In this document: in pieces, positions 18,175 to 27,389 of the stretch
Layout of the letters: each line of letters starts with the position of its first letter
How positions within the stretch are numbered: the stretch's first letter is position 1
Source of the DNA: Marinobacter caseinilyticus
Lineage (GTDB): Bacteria; Pseudomonadota; Gammaproteobacteria; Pseudomonadales; Oleiphilaceae
Length of the DNA: 64,000 bases
Direction: 5' to 3'
NCBI RefSeq assembly: GCF_011074955.1
Contig: NZ_WUQJ01000006.1
Span: 186,001 to 250,000, forward strand
Made by a program: the position numbers and the translations under genes
Notes under the pieces: generated by a model
What the model saw: only the letters and a program-made list of their open reading frames with translations
What the model was told of the DNA's origin: nothing
The model's database searches: none

Positions 18175-19188
18175 ATGCGAATGAAGCCGGTTGCAAGCGC
18201 TCTTCTCGCTTTTCTTATTATGCCCCTGAGTGCTCATGCTGAAGAAGAAGTAAATATCTATTCGTATCGCCAGGCCTTTTTGCTCGAGCCCCTGCTAAAC
18301 GCTTTCACCGAAGATACCGGCATTAAGACGAATGTCGTGTTTGCCAAAAATGGCCTTGCCGAACGTCTGGCCCGTGAAGGCAGAAACAGCCCTGCGGACC
18401 TGGTGATGACTGTCGATATCTCCCGATTGAACGAGTTGGTCGAAAAAGACCTGACCGCCAGTGTGAACAACGACACTTTGACGGCTAACATCCCGGCGCA
18501 CCTGCGACACCCGGAAGGCAAGTGGTTTGCGCTGACCACACGCGGGCGGATGATTTACACCTCCAAAGAGCGCGTGGCGGAAGGCGAACTGACCACGTAC
18601 GAACAATTGGCCGATAATAAGTGGGATGACCGCATCTGCACTCGCAGCGGCAAACACCCGTATAACATCGCACTGATCGCGTCGATGATTGCCCATCACG
18701 GTGAAGCAGACACAGAAACATGGTTACAGGGCGTCAAAGACAATCTCGCCCGCAGACCCCAGGGCGGTGACCGGGATCAAATCAAAGCAATTGCTGAGGG
18801 TGTCTGTGACGTGGCCCTTGGCAACAGCTACTATTATGGCAACATGCTGGAAGATGAAAACCAGCGCCCCGCCGCCGAGAAAGTGCGCATGGTGTTCCCC
18901 AACAGCGACGGTCGTGGCACGCACATTAACATCAGCGGGATCGCACTCACCAAAAGTGCTCCCAATCGCGACAACGCACTTAAGCTGATGACGTACCTGT
19001 CGGAAAGCAAGGCGCAGCACATTTATGCCGAAGCCAACACGGAATACCCAGCCAACCCCAAGGTCGAGGTAACCGGGGTGGTTGCAAGCTGGGGCGAACT
19101 GAAACCCGACACACTGTCTCTGCAAACCATTGCAAATAACCGCGAAGCGGCAGTGCGAATGGTCGATCGGGTTGGTTACGACAACTGA
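18175..19188 (+). CDS. Fe(3+) ABC transporter, periplasmic iron-binding protein (FbpA/FutA family)
   Basis: A 337-residue ferric-iron-binding protein. A signal peptide (MRMKPVASALLAFLIMPLSA, cut after AHA) precedes EEEVNIYSYRQAFLLEPLLN, the FutA/IdiA-type opening with the Tyr ligand region. The paired Tyr in ALGNSYYYGNMLEDE (about residues 219-233) are typical Fe(III) ligands, and WDDRICTRSGKHPYN is a family mark. Start ATG 18175 is chosen for the signal peptide; the frame opens upstream at 18124. A Fur-like box precedes it. The permease follows after a strong hairpin. Confidence 0.92.
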   Translation: MRMKPVASALLAFLIMPLSAHAEEEVNIYSYRQAFLLEPLLNAFTEDTGIKTNVVFAKNGLAERLAREGRNSPADLVMTVDISRLNELVEKDLTASVNNDTLTANIPAHLRHPEGKWFALTTRGRMIYTSKERVAEGELTTYEQLADNKWDDRICTRSGKHPYNIALIASMIAHHGEADTETWLQGVKDNLARRPQGGDRDQIKAIAEGVCDVALGNSYYYGNMLEDENQRPAAEKVRMVFPNSDGRGTHINISGIALTKSAPNRDNALKLMTYLSESKAQHIYAEANTEYPANPKVEVTGVVASWGELKPDTLSLQTIANNREAAVRMVDRVGYDN

Positions 19189-19195
19189 TGCCGGC

Positions 19196-19222
19196 GTCCT
19201 GGGCCCCACAGGGGCCCAGGAC
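19196..19222 (+). terminator. Strong hairpin between binding protein and permease genes
   Basis: A perfect 12-bp stem with a 3-base loop (GTCCTGGGCCCC-aca-GGGGCCCAGGAC) starts 8 bases after the binding-protein stop. There is no U-tract. Such elements usually stabilise the upstream message and lower downstream expression, giving binding protein in excess over permease. Confidence 0.7.
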
Positions 19223-19304
19223 CCAGACCCTTGGGTAACCCCGTTGCAGTTCCTGGCACCGCTGTTTACACTCTTTGCGCCTTAGTTCCTCCAACAGGAC
19301 TCCT

Positions 19305-20993
19305 ATGAATCAGGCTGCGGACAGTGCCGACTATCCATCACACCCACCTCTGGTTGCCGGTCGTACCTCAAAACGTTGGTTGATCTCAGCGTTGTTAACG
19401 ACGTTTGTCGTCGCCCTGCCCGTATTCTCTGTCGTCTACCTTGCGTTTTTTCCCGATGAAAACATCTGGCCCCACCTGATTGACACCACACTGCCCCGGT
19501 ACCTTGATAACACCATTCGGCTGATGCTTGGCGTTGCGGTGCTGACACTTCTTATTGGGGTGTCAACGGCCTGGCTCGTCACCATGTGTGAGTTTCCCGG
19601 CCGGCGGATTTTTGAGTGGGCACTACTGCTCCCCTTTGCGGTGCCCGCCTATGTTATTGCCTACGTTTATACCGATTTGCTGAATTACGCCGGTCCCGTC
19701 CAGATAGCATTGCGGGACTGGTTTGGCTGGACCAATGCAAGAGATTACTGGTTTCCCGAAATTCGCAGCCTTGGCGGCGCCACCCTGATGATCGGTCTGG
19801 TGCTCTATCCTTATGTGTACCTGCTGTCGAGAGCGGCTTTCCTGGAGCAGTCGCCCTCGCTGTTTTCAGTGAGCCGAAGCCTGGGGCATTCCGCCCTAAG
19901 CACCTTTTGCCGGGTTGTTCTGCCCATTGCACGCCCGGCGATTGCCGTTGGACTCTCACTGGTCATGATGGAAACGCTGAACGATTTTGGTACGGTTGAT
20001 TTTTTTGCGGTTCAGACCCTCACTGCCGGTCTCTTTGACACCTGGATGAATCTGGGCAACCTTGGTGGTGCGGCCCAGATTGCCACCATTATGCTGTCCT
20101 TCGTGCTGATTCTGGTCACGCTTGAGCGCTACTCCCGGCGCCGTCAAAAACAGTTTTCTGCGCGCGACAACAGGCAGCCGGTCTACCGCTTCCGCCTATC
20201 GCGACCATTACGCATGCTCTGTACGCTTACCTGTACCCTGCCGGTGGTGCTGGGTTTTGTGGTGCCCGCCCTGGTGCTGGGCCACTATGCGATTGAATAT
20301 TTTGCCCAGAGCTGGACCACCGAGTTTGTTCGCACAGCACTCAACAGCCTGTTTCTTTCCAGTACGGCCGCATTGACCACGCTGGTCATTGGACTGACAT
20401 TGGCCTACAGCCGCCGGCTGCATGATACCCAAGGTATGCGAATATTAATGCGGCTTTCGAGCCTGGGTTATGCAATGCCTGGCGCTGTATTGGCAGTGGG
20501 TGTCATTGTGCCAATGGCAGGGTTTGACAACTGGCTGGACGGTTTAATGGGTGACTGGTTCGGCTGGAACACTGGCCTGCTGTTCAGCGGTACCGCGTTT
20601 GCCCTGGTTTTCGCCTATACCGTGCGATTCCTGGCGGTTTCAGCCGGCAGCATTGAAAGCGGCCTACAAAAAGTAACCCCGAGTATGGATATGGCGTCGC
20701 GCTCGCTGGGCCAAAGCCCGGGCGGCACATTGATCAAAGTGCACATGCCCATTCTGCGAGGCACCCTGATGACGGCCGCGCTGGTGGTGTTTGTGGACTG
20801 TATGAAGGAGCTGCCAGCCACGCTGATTCTTCGGCCCTTTAACTTCGACACTCTGGCGACCTATATCTATCAGTTCGCCTCCGACGAGATGCTGAGCCAC
20901 AGCGCGTTGCCGGCATTGATCATCGTCCTGGCCGGCATCGTGCCCATCATCCTGATGAGCAGGTCGATCGGAAATTCCCGCAGCTTCCAGTAG
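19305..20993 (+). CDS. Fe(3+) ABC transporter permease (FbpB family, fused two-domain)
   Basis: A 562-residue inner-membrane permease with two tandem BPD_transp_1 domains (about 12 helices), as in FbpB/HitB. Each half holds the EAA loop that contacts the ATPase: SRSLGHSALSTFCRVVLPIA (about residues 197-216) and SRSLGQSPGGTLIKVHMPIL (about 466-485). The AGGA ribosome site favours ATG 19305. No ATPase gene follows; the next gene is on the other strand, so the third component must be encoded elsewhere. Confidence 0.92.
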   Translation: MNQAADSADYPSHPPLVAGRTSKRWLISALLTTFVVALPVFSVVYLAFFPDENIWPHLIDTTLPRYLDNTIRLMLGVAVLTLLIGVSTAWLVTMCEFPGRRIFEWALLLPFAVPAYVIAYVYTDLLNYAGPVQIALRDWFGWTNARDYWFPEIRSLGGATLMIGLVLYPYVYLLSRAAFLEQSPSLFSVSRSLGHSALSTFCRVVLPIARPAIAVGLSLVMMETLNDFGTVDFFAVQTLTAGLFDTWMNLGNLGGAAQIATIMLSFVLILVTLERYSRRRQKQFSARDNRQPVYRFRLSRPLRMLCTLTCTLPVVLGFVVPALVLGHYAIEYFAQSWTTEFVRTALNSLFLSSTAALTTLVIGLTLAYSRRLHDTQGMRILMRLSSLGYAMPGAVLAVGVIVPMAGFDNWLDGLMGDWFGWNTGLLFSGTAFALVFAYTVRFLAVSAGSIESGLQKVTPSMDMASRSLGQSPGGTLIKVHMPILRGTLMTAALVVFVDCMKELPATLILRPFNFDTLATYIYQFASDEMLSHSALPALIIVLAGIVPIILMSRSIGNSRSFQ

Positions 20994-21037
20994 TGCATGC
21001 AGGCATTGGTGCCACGAGCGCATGCACGCGGTAGTGA

Positions 21038-21526
21038 TTACAGGATAACTCTCTTGGTATGCACGTCCTGCACAACAAAACGACCATGAAAGCTGGCCAG
21101 CGGGGCACTGATCGGATGCATGGATGCGGGCCCCAGATAGACATGGGCAGTCAACGCGAGCCGACCCTTGCCATGACGGGCGATACTTTTATGGAAGCGC
21201 GCCACGGTCTCCTCGTCCGGCAACGCACACAGCGCATAGAAGTCGTCTGTGATCGGGCCAGCGTAATCGATTTCACCGCGTTGAATAACCACGCTGCCGG
21301 TCAGACCAGAATCTTCCAGCAGCAATTCCACCAGGCTCCACGCCGAGACCACAGCAAGCGCGTAGATACTGCCGCCAAAAGCTGTGCCCTGATGGTTATG
21401 ATTGGGCGCCAGTGGCGCACTGGCCACCAGTTGCCAACCGTTGTAAGCATCCAGATGAACGTTCAAACCTTGGGTTAGGGGAATGACGTCATGGATGCGT
21501 TTTCGAAAGCGTGCCAACTGAGTCAT
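21038..21526 (-). CDS. YiiD C-terminal-type hotdog thioesterase
   Basis: About 162 residues with a hotdog fold of the YiiD C-terminal thioesterase family. The segment APLAPNHNHQGTAFGGSIYA (about residues 38-57) is the family mark, with the HQGTAFGGS loop at the helix that binds the acyl-CoA or acyl-ACP, and VIQRGEIDYAGPITDDFYAL follows on the core strand. The ATG at 21526 has GAGGAGG upstream. The substrate is unknown. Confidence 0.85.
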   Translation of the reverse strand: MTQLARFRKRIHDVIPLTQGLNVHLDAYNGWQLVASAPLAPNHNHQGTAFGGSIYALAVVSAWSLVELLLEDSGLTGSVVIQRGEIDYAGPITDDFYALCALPDEETVARFHKSIARHGKGRLALTAHVYLGPASMHPISAPLASFHGRFVVQDVHTKRVIL

Positions 21527-21603
21527 TGTGCCTCCTCTCAATACCTTGAGTTTAGTATTCTGATCCGCTTCCCCCTATGAGACTTATGATTAATATTGAG
21601 CAC

Positions 21604-21636
21604 AAAAAAAACCCTGAGCGCCGTGCGCCAGGGTTT
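21604..21636 (-). terminator. Intrinsic terminator of the acyl-CoA ligase gene
   Basis: On the minus strand AAACCCTG-gcgcacggcgct-CAGGGTTT is followed by a run of T (A-tract 21604-21610 on plus). It lies about 30 bases after the ligase stop codon. Confidence 0.85.
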
Positions 21637-21664
21637 GTCTTCATCAGTGGCAGTGGTTAATGTG

Positions 21665-23332
21665 TTACTGCCAAATGACCGGCTCTCGCTTGGCGTACCA
21701 GGCATCCAGGTCCACTTTATAAGCGTCTTCCACCACATTCCGCTTCAATTTCATTGTTGGCGTAAGGAAGTCGTTCTCTATGCTCCACTCATCCTTGACC
21801 ACCGCAATGAATTTCAGTTGCTCATGGGGGTCAACCGTCTTGTTAACATCGGTCAACAGCGCCGAAAAACTCTGCTCCAGTTCATTACGGAAGGATTCAT
21901 CGGCCATTTTCTTGTGCGCATCTTCTGAGAGCATAACCAGACAGTGTGGCTGCGGGTAGTTCTCACCTGCGACACACACCATCTCAATGTCCGGATGGCT
22001 CATCAGCTTGTTCTCAATCGGAGCTGGCGCTACGTACTTACCTTTGCTGGTTTTAAAGATTTCCTTTATTCGTCCAGTAAGCTTGAGACGCCCCAGTTCA
22101 TCAATTTCACCTTTGTCACCGGTGCGCAGAAAGCCATCATCGGTGAACGTTTCGGCTGTTTTTTCTTCGTCCTGATAGTACCCCATCATCGTTGCCGGGC
22201 TCTTTACCAGCACCTCGCCCTGCTCACTGAGCTTTACGTCGACACCGGGCAGCGGTTCTCCGACGTACCCGGTTTTGGCTCGGCCCGGCTTGGTCATGTG
22301 AGAGTAAGCAAAATTCTCCGACATACCATAGCCTTCGAGCAACTCCAGGCCCAGACTGCGATACCAATCGAGAATTTCATGGGCCAGTGGCGCTGAACCA
22401 CTGCCCGCAAATCTCACATTCTGCAGCCCCAGGTTGGTCAGAACTTTTTTCTTGATCACTCTGTTCAGCAATGGAATTTTCAGCAGCTTTTGCAGTTTTT
22501 TCTTCGGCAGCTTCTGGAAGACACCGTGTTGGAACTTAATCCAGATTCGGGGGACGGCCAGGAACAGGGTCGGCTGAGCGCGCCTGAGATCCTCAACAAA
22601 GGTGTCCAGCGATTCAGCAAAATACAGCGCAAAGCCTTTGTGCATTGAGCCAAGTTCGACCACAAAGCGCTCAAACACATGGGATAATGGCAAATAGGAG
22701 AGCATTCGTTCGTTGCTGGTGATGTCGAGCGCGTCAGTGCCGCCGGCGGCAGAATACGCCAGATTGTCAAAGCTCAGCATCACACCCTTTGGCCGGCCTG
22801 TGCTGCCAGAGGTATAAACAAGGGTCGCGAGCTCTTCCGGATCCCGCTGGACATTGCCCTCCAGTGGTGGGAATTTCGTGACGATATCGTTCCAGCTTTT
22901 AAAAGCATTGTCCGGGCTCAATGGATAGGAAATGCATGGCAAAGTATCCGGCACACCCGATTTCATGCTCTCCCAGTCGTCAAGCTTCCCAACAAAAAGC
23001 ACTTCGCAGCCACTGTGATCGAGAATATAACCGACCGTCGTCGCATTCAGGGTAGGATAAAGAGGCACTGACACGTGACCGGCCATCCAGATCGCCCAGT
23101 CGGACATGATCCAGTGCGCACAGTTCTTGGACAGAATGCCAATCCGGCTCTTTTCCGGAAGATTGAGTGATTTTAGATAAGCCGCCATTCGACGAGCTTC
23201 ACCTACCGCGCGACGCCACGTGTATTCGACGACTTTACCGCCACCCATCGGCTGCACCATGTAAATGGATTCAGCGCGGGCAGTTTCCCAATGATAGATC
23301 ATTTCAAGAGGGAGCTTGTTTTTCGTGTCCAT
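21665..23332 (-). CDS. AMP-dependent long-chain acyl-CoA ligase
   Basis: About 555 residues of the ANL superfamily, activating a fatty acid to its CoA ester through an acyl-adenylate. Motif order is complete: P-loop LVYTSGSTGRPKGVMLS (about residues 177-193), SYLPLSHVFER, GYGMSENFAYSHMTKPG (A5), FLRTGDKGEIDELGRLKLTG and RIKEIFKTSKGKYVAPAPIE (A7-A8). The short lid and the HVFER motif are those of FadD15-like long-chain ligases. Start ATG 23332 has GGAAGG upstream; the frame extends to 23464 without support. It is monocistronic with its own terminator. Confidence 0.9.
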   Translation of the reverse strand: MDTKNKLPLEMIYHWETARAESIYMVQPMGGGKVVEYTWRRAVGEARRMAAYLKSLNLPEKSRIGILSKNCAHWIMSDWAIWMAGHVSVPLYPTLNATTVGYILDHSGCEVLFVGKLDDWESMKSGVPDTLPCISYPLSPDNAFKSWNDIVTKFPPLEGNVQRDPEELATLVYTSGSTGRPKGVMLSFDNLAYSAAGGTDALDITSNERMLSYLPLSHVFERFVVELGSMHKGFALYFAESLDTFVEDLRRAQPTLFLAVPRIWIKFQHGVFQKLPKKKLQKLLKIPLLNRVIKKKVLTNLGLQNVRFAGSGSAPLAHEILDWYRSLGLELLEGYGMSENFAYSHMTKPGRAKTGYVGEPLPGVDVKLSEQGEVLVKSPATMMGYYQDEEKTAETFTDDGFLRTGDKGEIDELGRLKLTGRIKEIFKTSKGKYVAPAPIENKLMSHPDIEMVCVAGENYPQPHCLVMLSEDAHKKMADESFRNELEQSFSALLTDVNKTVDPHEQLKFIAVVKDEWSIENDFLTPTMKLKRNVVEDAYKVDLDAWYAKREPVIWQ

Positions 23333-23613
23333 GGACCTTCCTTGTTTACTGTTATTAGAGTTATCACTTATTAAAGTTGTCACATTCAGGAAGATTATTT
23401 CATCACACACAGGCCAGTCAAAATGTGATGCAACTAAAACTATATCGAGTAAATGCCAGACCACGGCGGTTTTTAACAGAATATTTTACCTGGCAACCAC
23501 TAAGCCCTCCCTGAAAGTCTTCCCTTTGGACACGATGGGCGGCAGCGTGGCTTTTTGCCCTGTGATAAACTTGCCGACTTTATATCTAACTCACCCATAC
23601 TGGAGGCTGGTTC

Positions 23614-24585
23614 ATGACCAAGCTATCGATGGGCGCCGCAATCGGTGTCCTGCTCATGTCTTGTGTTGGATTTGCTCAGGCCGAAGAGCGACCCTTGGTT
23701 GCTGTCACACAAATCGTTGAGCACCCTGCTCTTGATGCCGTGCATCAGGGCGTTAAGGACGAACTGGCCGAACGGGGTTATAACGACGGCGAAAACCTGA
23801 CACTGTCCTTTGAAAGCGCACAAGGCAATAGCGGCATCGCCGCTCAGATTGCTCGTAAGTTTGTGGGCGAAGGCGCGAATGTCATCGTCGCCATTGCCAC
23901 GCCATCGGCGCAGACAGTGGCGGCTGCCGCCCGTGAGATACCGATTGTCTTTTCGGCGGTCACCGACCCATTGGGTGCCAAACTGGTGAGCAGTCTCGAC
24001 AAGCCCGGGGCCAATATCACCGGCGTCACCGACATGTTGCCGATCGACAAACACATGGACATGGTGTTGCGGATCGTACCCAATGCCAAGCGCATCGGCA
24101 CGGTCTACAACCCTGGCGAAGCCAATGCAGTCTCCCTGGTCAATGCGTTGGAGAAAGACCTCGCCAGTCGCGGCATTACATTGGTCAAGGCCGCAGCGAC
24201 TAAAACATCCGAAGTACTCGGTGCTGCCCGGTCGCTGACCGATAAGGCGGACGCCATTTACCTGACCACGGACAACACTGTGATCAGCGCCGCGGAGGCC
24301 GTCATCGCCGTTGGTGAGCGGGCGAAAATCCCCGTTTTTGCCGCCGATACGGCCACCGTATCCCGCGGTGCGGTTGCCGCACTCGGTTTTGATTACTATG
24401 ACGTAGGTCGCCAGACCGGTGCCATGGTGGCCAGTATTCTGGCCGGCGCGAAACCAGGCGACATCGCCGTTGAGCGGGTTGAAAAACTGGCGCTATTCGT
24501 CAACCCGGGTGCTGCAGCGCGAATGGGAATCGAGCTTCCAGACAGCGTGATTAACGACGCGGAACAAGTAGTCGAAAGCCAGTAA
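23614..24585 (+). CDS. ABC importer substrate-binding protein (PF04392, TrpX-like)
   Basis: A 323-residue periplasmic binding protein. The signal peptide MTKLSMGAAIGVLLMSCVGF ends at AQA. Family marks are VTQIVEHPALDAVHQGVKDE (about residues 31-50), IAQIARKFVGEGANVIVAIA, TPSAQTVAAAAREIPIVFSA and VTDPLGAKLV. PF04392 proteins feed importers whose ligands are largely unassigned; TrpX of Gram-positives is linked to tryptophan. First gene of a full three-gene importer (23614-26359). An AGGCTGG site lies before the ATG. Confidence 0.9.
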   Translation: MTKLSMGAAIGVLLMSCVGFAQAEERPLVAVTQIVEHPALDAVHQGVKDELAERGYNDGENLTLSFESAQGNSGIAAQIARKFVGEGANVIVAIATPSAQTVAAAAREIPIVFSAVTDPLGAKLVSSLDKPGANITGVTDMLPIDKHMDMVLRIVPNAKRIGTVYNPGEANAVSLVNALEKDLASRGITLVKAAATKTSEVLGAARSLTDKADAIYLTTDNTVISAAEAVIAVGERAKIPVFAADTATVSRGAVAALGFDYYDVGRQTGAMVASILAGAKPGDIAVERVEKLALFVNPGAAARMGIELPDSVINDAEQVVESQ

Positions 24586-24597
24586 CCAAGCCCCAGA

Positions 24598-24620
24598 GGT
24601 GGCCGTGACCCTCGGCCACC
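24598..24620 (+). terminator. Hairpin between binding protein and permease genes
   Basis: GGTGGCCG-tgaccct-CGGCCACC, an 8-bp perfect stem, lies 12 bases after the binding-protein stop and has no U-tract. Its place is the same as that of the hairpin at 19196 in the iron importer operon. Confidence 0.6.
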
Positions 24621-24651
24621 GTATCCACCCTCAAGTAATAAGCCCGATATC

Positions 24652-25554
24652 ATGCTCAGTGAAATTGCCCTGTATGGTGCCATCGAAACCGGTCTCATCT
24701 ATGGCCTGGTGGCTTTTGGCATCTACCTATCCTTTCGAGTTCTGCAATTCCCCGATTTGACCGTCGACGGCAGCTTTCCACTGGGCGCAGCCGTAGCCGC
24801 CGTTCTGATCATCGACGGCGTCAATCCTTGGCTGGCCACTGGTGCGGCGGTGCTGGCGGGTATGGCCGCAGGCGCAGTAACAGCGCTGCTTAATGTCAAA
24901 CTCAAGATTCTTAATTTGCTCGCGTCTATCCTGACCATGATCGCGCTTTATTCGGTCAATCTACGCATCATGGGCCGGCCCAATATTGCCCTGCTGTCCG
25001 AAGAGACCGTCCTTACGCCCTGGTATTCACTGGGGCTGTCCTACCAGCAAGTGCCGGTGCTGTTGTTCGTTCTGGTGATGCTTGTTTCGCTGATCTTACT
25101 CTGGCGCTTCATGAAATCCGAAACCGGACTTGCCATGCGAGCCACAGGCGCGAATCCCCGAATGGCTCGTGCTCAAGGCATCGCCACCGGAGGTATGGTG
25201 GTGCTGGGCGTGGCACTCTCCAATGGACTGGTTGGCATGGCCGGCGCGCTCTTCGCCCAAAGCCAGGGCGCCGCCGATGTCACCATGGGCGTGGGTGTCA
25301 TCGTGATCGGACTCGCTTCACTGATCGGGGGCGAAGCGGTGATTAGCCCCCGTAGCGTATTACGCGCTCTGATCGCCTGTGTGGTGGGGGCAATCCTCTA
25401 CCGGCTAGCCATCGCTTTCGCCTTGAACGCGGATTTCATCGGCCTGAAAGCTCAGGACCTGAATCTGGTGACGGCGGTTCTGGTAACGCTTGCCATTGTG
25501 TTGCCCGGCACTAAAACCTCGATCCGGGCTTATTTTGCCCGCCGAAACCAATAA
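24652..25554 (+). CDS. ABC importer permease (BPD_transp_2, TrpY-like)
   Basis: A 300-residue inner-membrane permease with about eight to nine helices of the BPD_transp_2 class. LVAFGIYLSFRVLQFPDLTV (about residues 20-39) and LAMRATGANPRMARAQGIAT (about 160-179, cytoplasmic loop facing the ATPase) are typical of the uncharacterised COG4120 permeases that pair with PF04392 binding proteins. It is 10 bases before the ATPase gene. Confidence 0.9.
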   Translation: MLSEIALYGAIETGLIYGLVAFGIYLSFRVLQFPDLTVDGSFPLGAAVAAVLIIDGVNPWLATGAAVLAGMAAGAVTALLNVKLKILNLLASILTMIALYSVNLRIMGRPNIALLSEETVLTPWYSLGLSYQQVPVLLFVLVMLVSLILLWRFMKSETGLAMRATGANPRMARAQGIATGGMVVLGVALSNGLVGMAGALFAQSQGAADVTMGVGVIVIGLASLIGGEAVISPRSVLRALIACVVGAILYRLAIAFALNADFIGLKAQDLNLVTAVLVTLAIVLPGTKTSIRAYFARRNQ

Positions 25555-25564
25555 GGGGCCAACA

Positions 25565-26359
25565 ATGATTACGGCAAAAAACCTCACGTTGACCTTCGGC
25601 CAGGGTACCCCACTGGAAAATCCGGCACTGAGAGACATGAGCCTGACCGTGAACCAGGGCGAGTTCGTGACCGTTATCGGCAGCAATGGCGCCGGTAAAT
25701 CGACCTTTCTCAATGCGCTGGCCGGCGAGGTTCTCGTCGACAGCGGCAGCATCGTCGTAGACGGCCAGGATGTAACACGCCTGCCCACTCACAAACGCGC
25801 CGCCAGTGTGGCGCGGGTATTCCAGGACCCGCTGGCCGGTACGTGTGAAGACCTGACGATCGACGAAAACCTTTCGCTGGCGATCAAGCGCGGTCAGTCT
25901 CGCGGCCTGACCACGGCGGTGAAAACGCGTTACCACGCCCAATTCAGGGATAGCCTCAGCTCACTGGGGCTGGGGCTGGAAGAGCGGCTGGGTGACAAGA
26001 TGGGGTTACTGTCGGGCGGTCAGCGACAAGCGGTGAGCCTTCTTATGGCCAGCTTGACCCCTTCCAGCATTCTGTTGCTTGATGAGCATACCGCGGCGCT
26101 GGACCCAAAAACCGCCCGTTTTGTACTGGAACTGACTACCCGGATTATCGAACAGCAGAGGCTCACCGCTCTCATGGTGACCCACAGCATGAAGCAGGCC
26201 CTGGCTGTGGGTACCCGCACGGTGATGCTGCATCAGGGACAAGTTGTGTTTGATATCGCAGGTAAAGACCGTGAGGGTCTTGAAGTAAAAGACCTGCTGG
26301 AGCTGTTCGAAAAACAGCGTGGCCTGGAGATATCCGACGACAGTCTGCTCTTGGGCTGA
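25565..26359 (+). CDS. ABC importer ATP-binding protein (TrpZ-like)
   Basis: A 264-residue ATPase with Walker A IGSNGAGKSTF (about residues 38-48), the Q-loop region RVFQDPLAGTCEDLTIDENL, signature LLSGGQRQAV (about 148-157), Walker B SILLLDEHTAALDPK (Glu kept, His replaces Pro after it) and H-loop VTHSMKQAL. The DEHTAALDPKT form is typical of this COG1101 group. Start ATG 25565 follows AAGGGGCC; the open frame begins at 25490 inside the permease gene. Confidence 0.92.
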   Translation: MITAKNLTLTFGQGTPLENPALRDMSLTVNQGEFVTVIGSNGAGKSTFLNALAGEVLVDSGSIVVDGQDVTRLPTHKRAASVARVFQDPLAGTCEDLTIDENLSLAIKRGQSRGLTTAVKTRYHAQFRDSLSSLGLGLEERLGDKMGLLSGGQRQAVSLLMASLTPSSILLLDEHTAALDPKTARFVLELTTRIIEQQRLTALMVTHSMKQALAVGTRTVMLHQGQVVFDIAGKDREGLEVKDLLELFEKQRGLEISDDSLLLG

Positions 26360-26368
26360 CCATAAATA

Positions 26369-26390
26369 GCCGGGGCGCACAGGCCCCGGC
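26369..26390 (+). terminator. GC-rich hairpin between converging genes
   Basis: GCCGGGGC-gcacag-GCCCCGGC (8-bp stem) lies 9 bases after the ATPase stop and before the end of the oppositely oriented DUF6160 gene. No T-run on either side, so termination is likely but not certain. Confidence 0.5.
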
Positions 26391-26408
26391 CATTACGATC
26401 GCTGCCGT

Positions 26409-27221
26409 TTAATGACCGTAAATCCGCATGGATGTATCGGAAATTGCCAGGTTGTCCAGCGCAATACTACCCACTGATGCGCCACCAACCAATAAACTTC
26501 CAACCCGTATATCGGCGCGGAACTCTGCAAGATCGATCGCCAGGCTCTCATTGCCTGCCGCATTCGGAGCCTTGTAGATGTCCATTTCTACCCGGGCGAA
26601 CAAATCCAGGGGCTGCGGAGCAGTCAGATCGTAGTCGGCACCCGTTACCTGCATATCGCGCACCCCGATGGCCATGAATGGCGCATCGAAATCCATATCG
26701 TCAATCGCAAAGTCCGTTCTGAAGTTCATTACATCCGTTGCCGTATCAACCCGAATCGTACCCGAGGCGATTAAGGCGTCCATGTGGAAGTTGTCCAGTA
26801 CTGTAGTGCTGTCGGTGGCCCCGTCCAGGGTCCACTCGCCCGTACTGATGCGAATATCCACAGCGCCAAAGGTGAGCGGCAGTATGTTGATGACCGCATC
26901 GCCATCACTGAGCAAATCGATATTGATCCGAATGTTATCGAGCAGATCACTCGGCGGCCGGCTGGTGATGTTAACCCCCAGCTCCGAGAAAAGATCTACC
27001 CGGTTGGTACCGCCAATTTCGATGTCATTGACGTTCAGTGACCCTTCATCCGTGTAGGTGAATCGATCAATGTTTACCTTGGTTTCCAACTCAATGGTGA
27101 CACCTGCTTGACCGGTAATGTCACCCATTGCGCTGTCATCCAGCATGCGTATATCCGCTACCGCAAGCATGGGCGCTGCCGCCACGCTTAACGCCAGCAC
27201 AGACGTCTTCAGGCCTTTCAT
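26409..27221 (-). CDS. DUF6160 family exported protein
   Basis: About 270 residues with a signal peptide (MKGLKTSVLALSVAAAPMLA). The mature start IRMLDDSAMGDITGQAGVTI is the DUF6160 hallmark (DD..M...TGQAG), followed by ELETKVNI and many beta-strand repeats of DNIRINIDLL and VDIRISTGEW type, which suggest a beta-helix or long beta-sheet surface protein. Function unknown; such proteins are common in marine gammaproteobacteria. The ATG at 27221 has AAGGATC upstream; the longer frame to 27314 lacks a signal. Confidence 0.8.
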   Translation of the reverse strand: MKGLKTSVLALSVAAAPMLAVADIRMLDDSAMGDITGQAGVTIELETKVNIDRFTYTDEGSLNVNDIEIGGTNRVDLFSELGVNITSRPPSDLLDNIRINIDLLSDGDAVINILPLTFGAVDIRISTGEWTLDGATDSTTVLDNFHMDALIASGTIRVDTATDVMNFRTDFAIDDMDFDAPFMAIGVRDMQVTGADYDLTAPQPLDLFARVEMDIYKAPNAAGNESLAIDLAEFRADIRVGSLLVGGASVGSIALDNLAISDTSMRIYGH

Positions 27222-27373
27222 TATTATGATCCTTATTTTTGATGACTCGTGCTCCCTGCGAGGCAACGACTTACAACTACCCCACCCTGCTACTTTAGCG
27301 ACAGGTACTGTCAATAGACGTGCGAGGCATCACAGTTCCTTCATATTGCTAACTAAAATCGATTGCTTTATAA

Positions 27374-27389
27374 CCACTATATGTTGTGT
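27374..27389 (+). promoter_or_regulatory. NrdR-like box far upstream of nrdJa
   Basis: CCACTATATGTTGTGT matches 14 of 16 positions of the NrdR consensus ACACwATATATwGTGT. It is the best single match in the leader but has no partner at the canonical 31-32-base distance. Confidence 0.5.
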
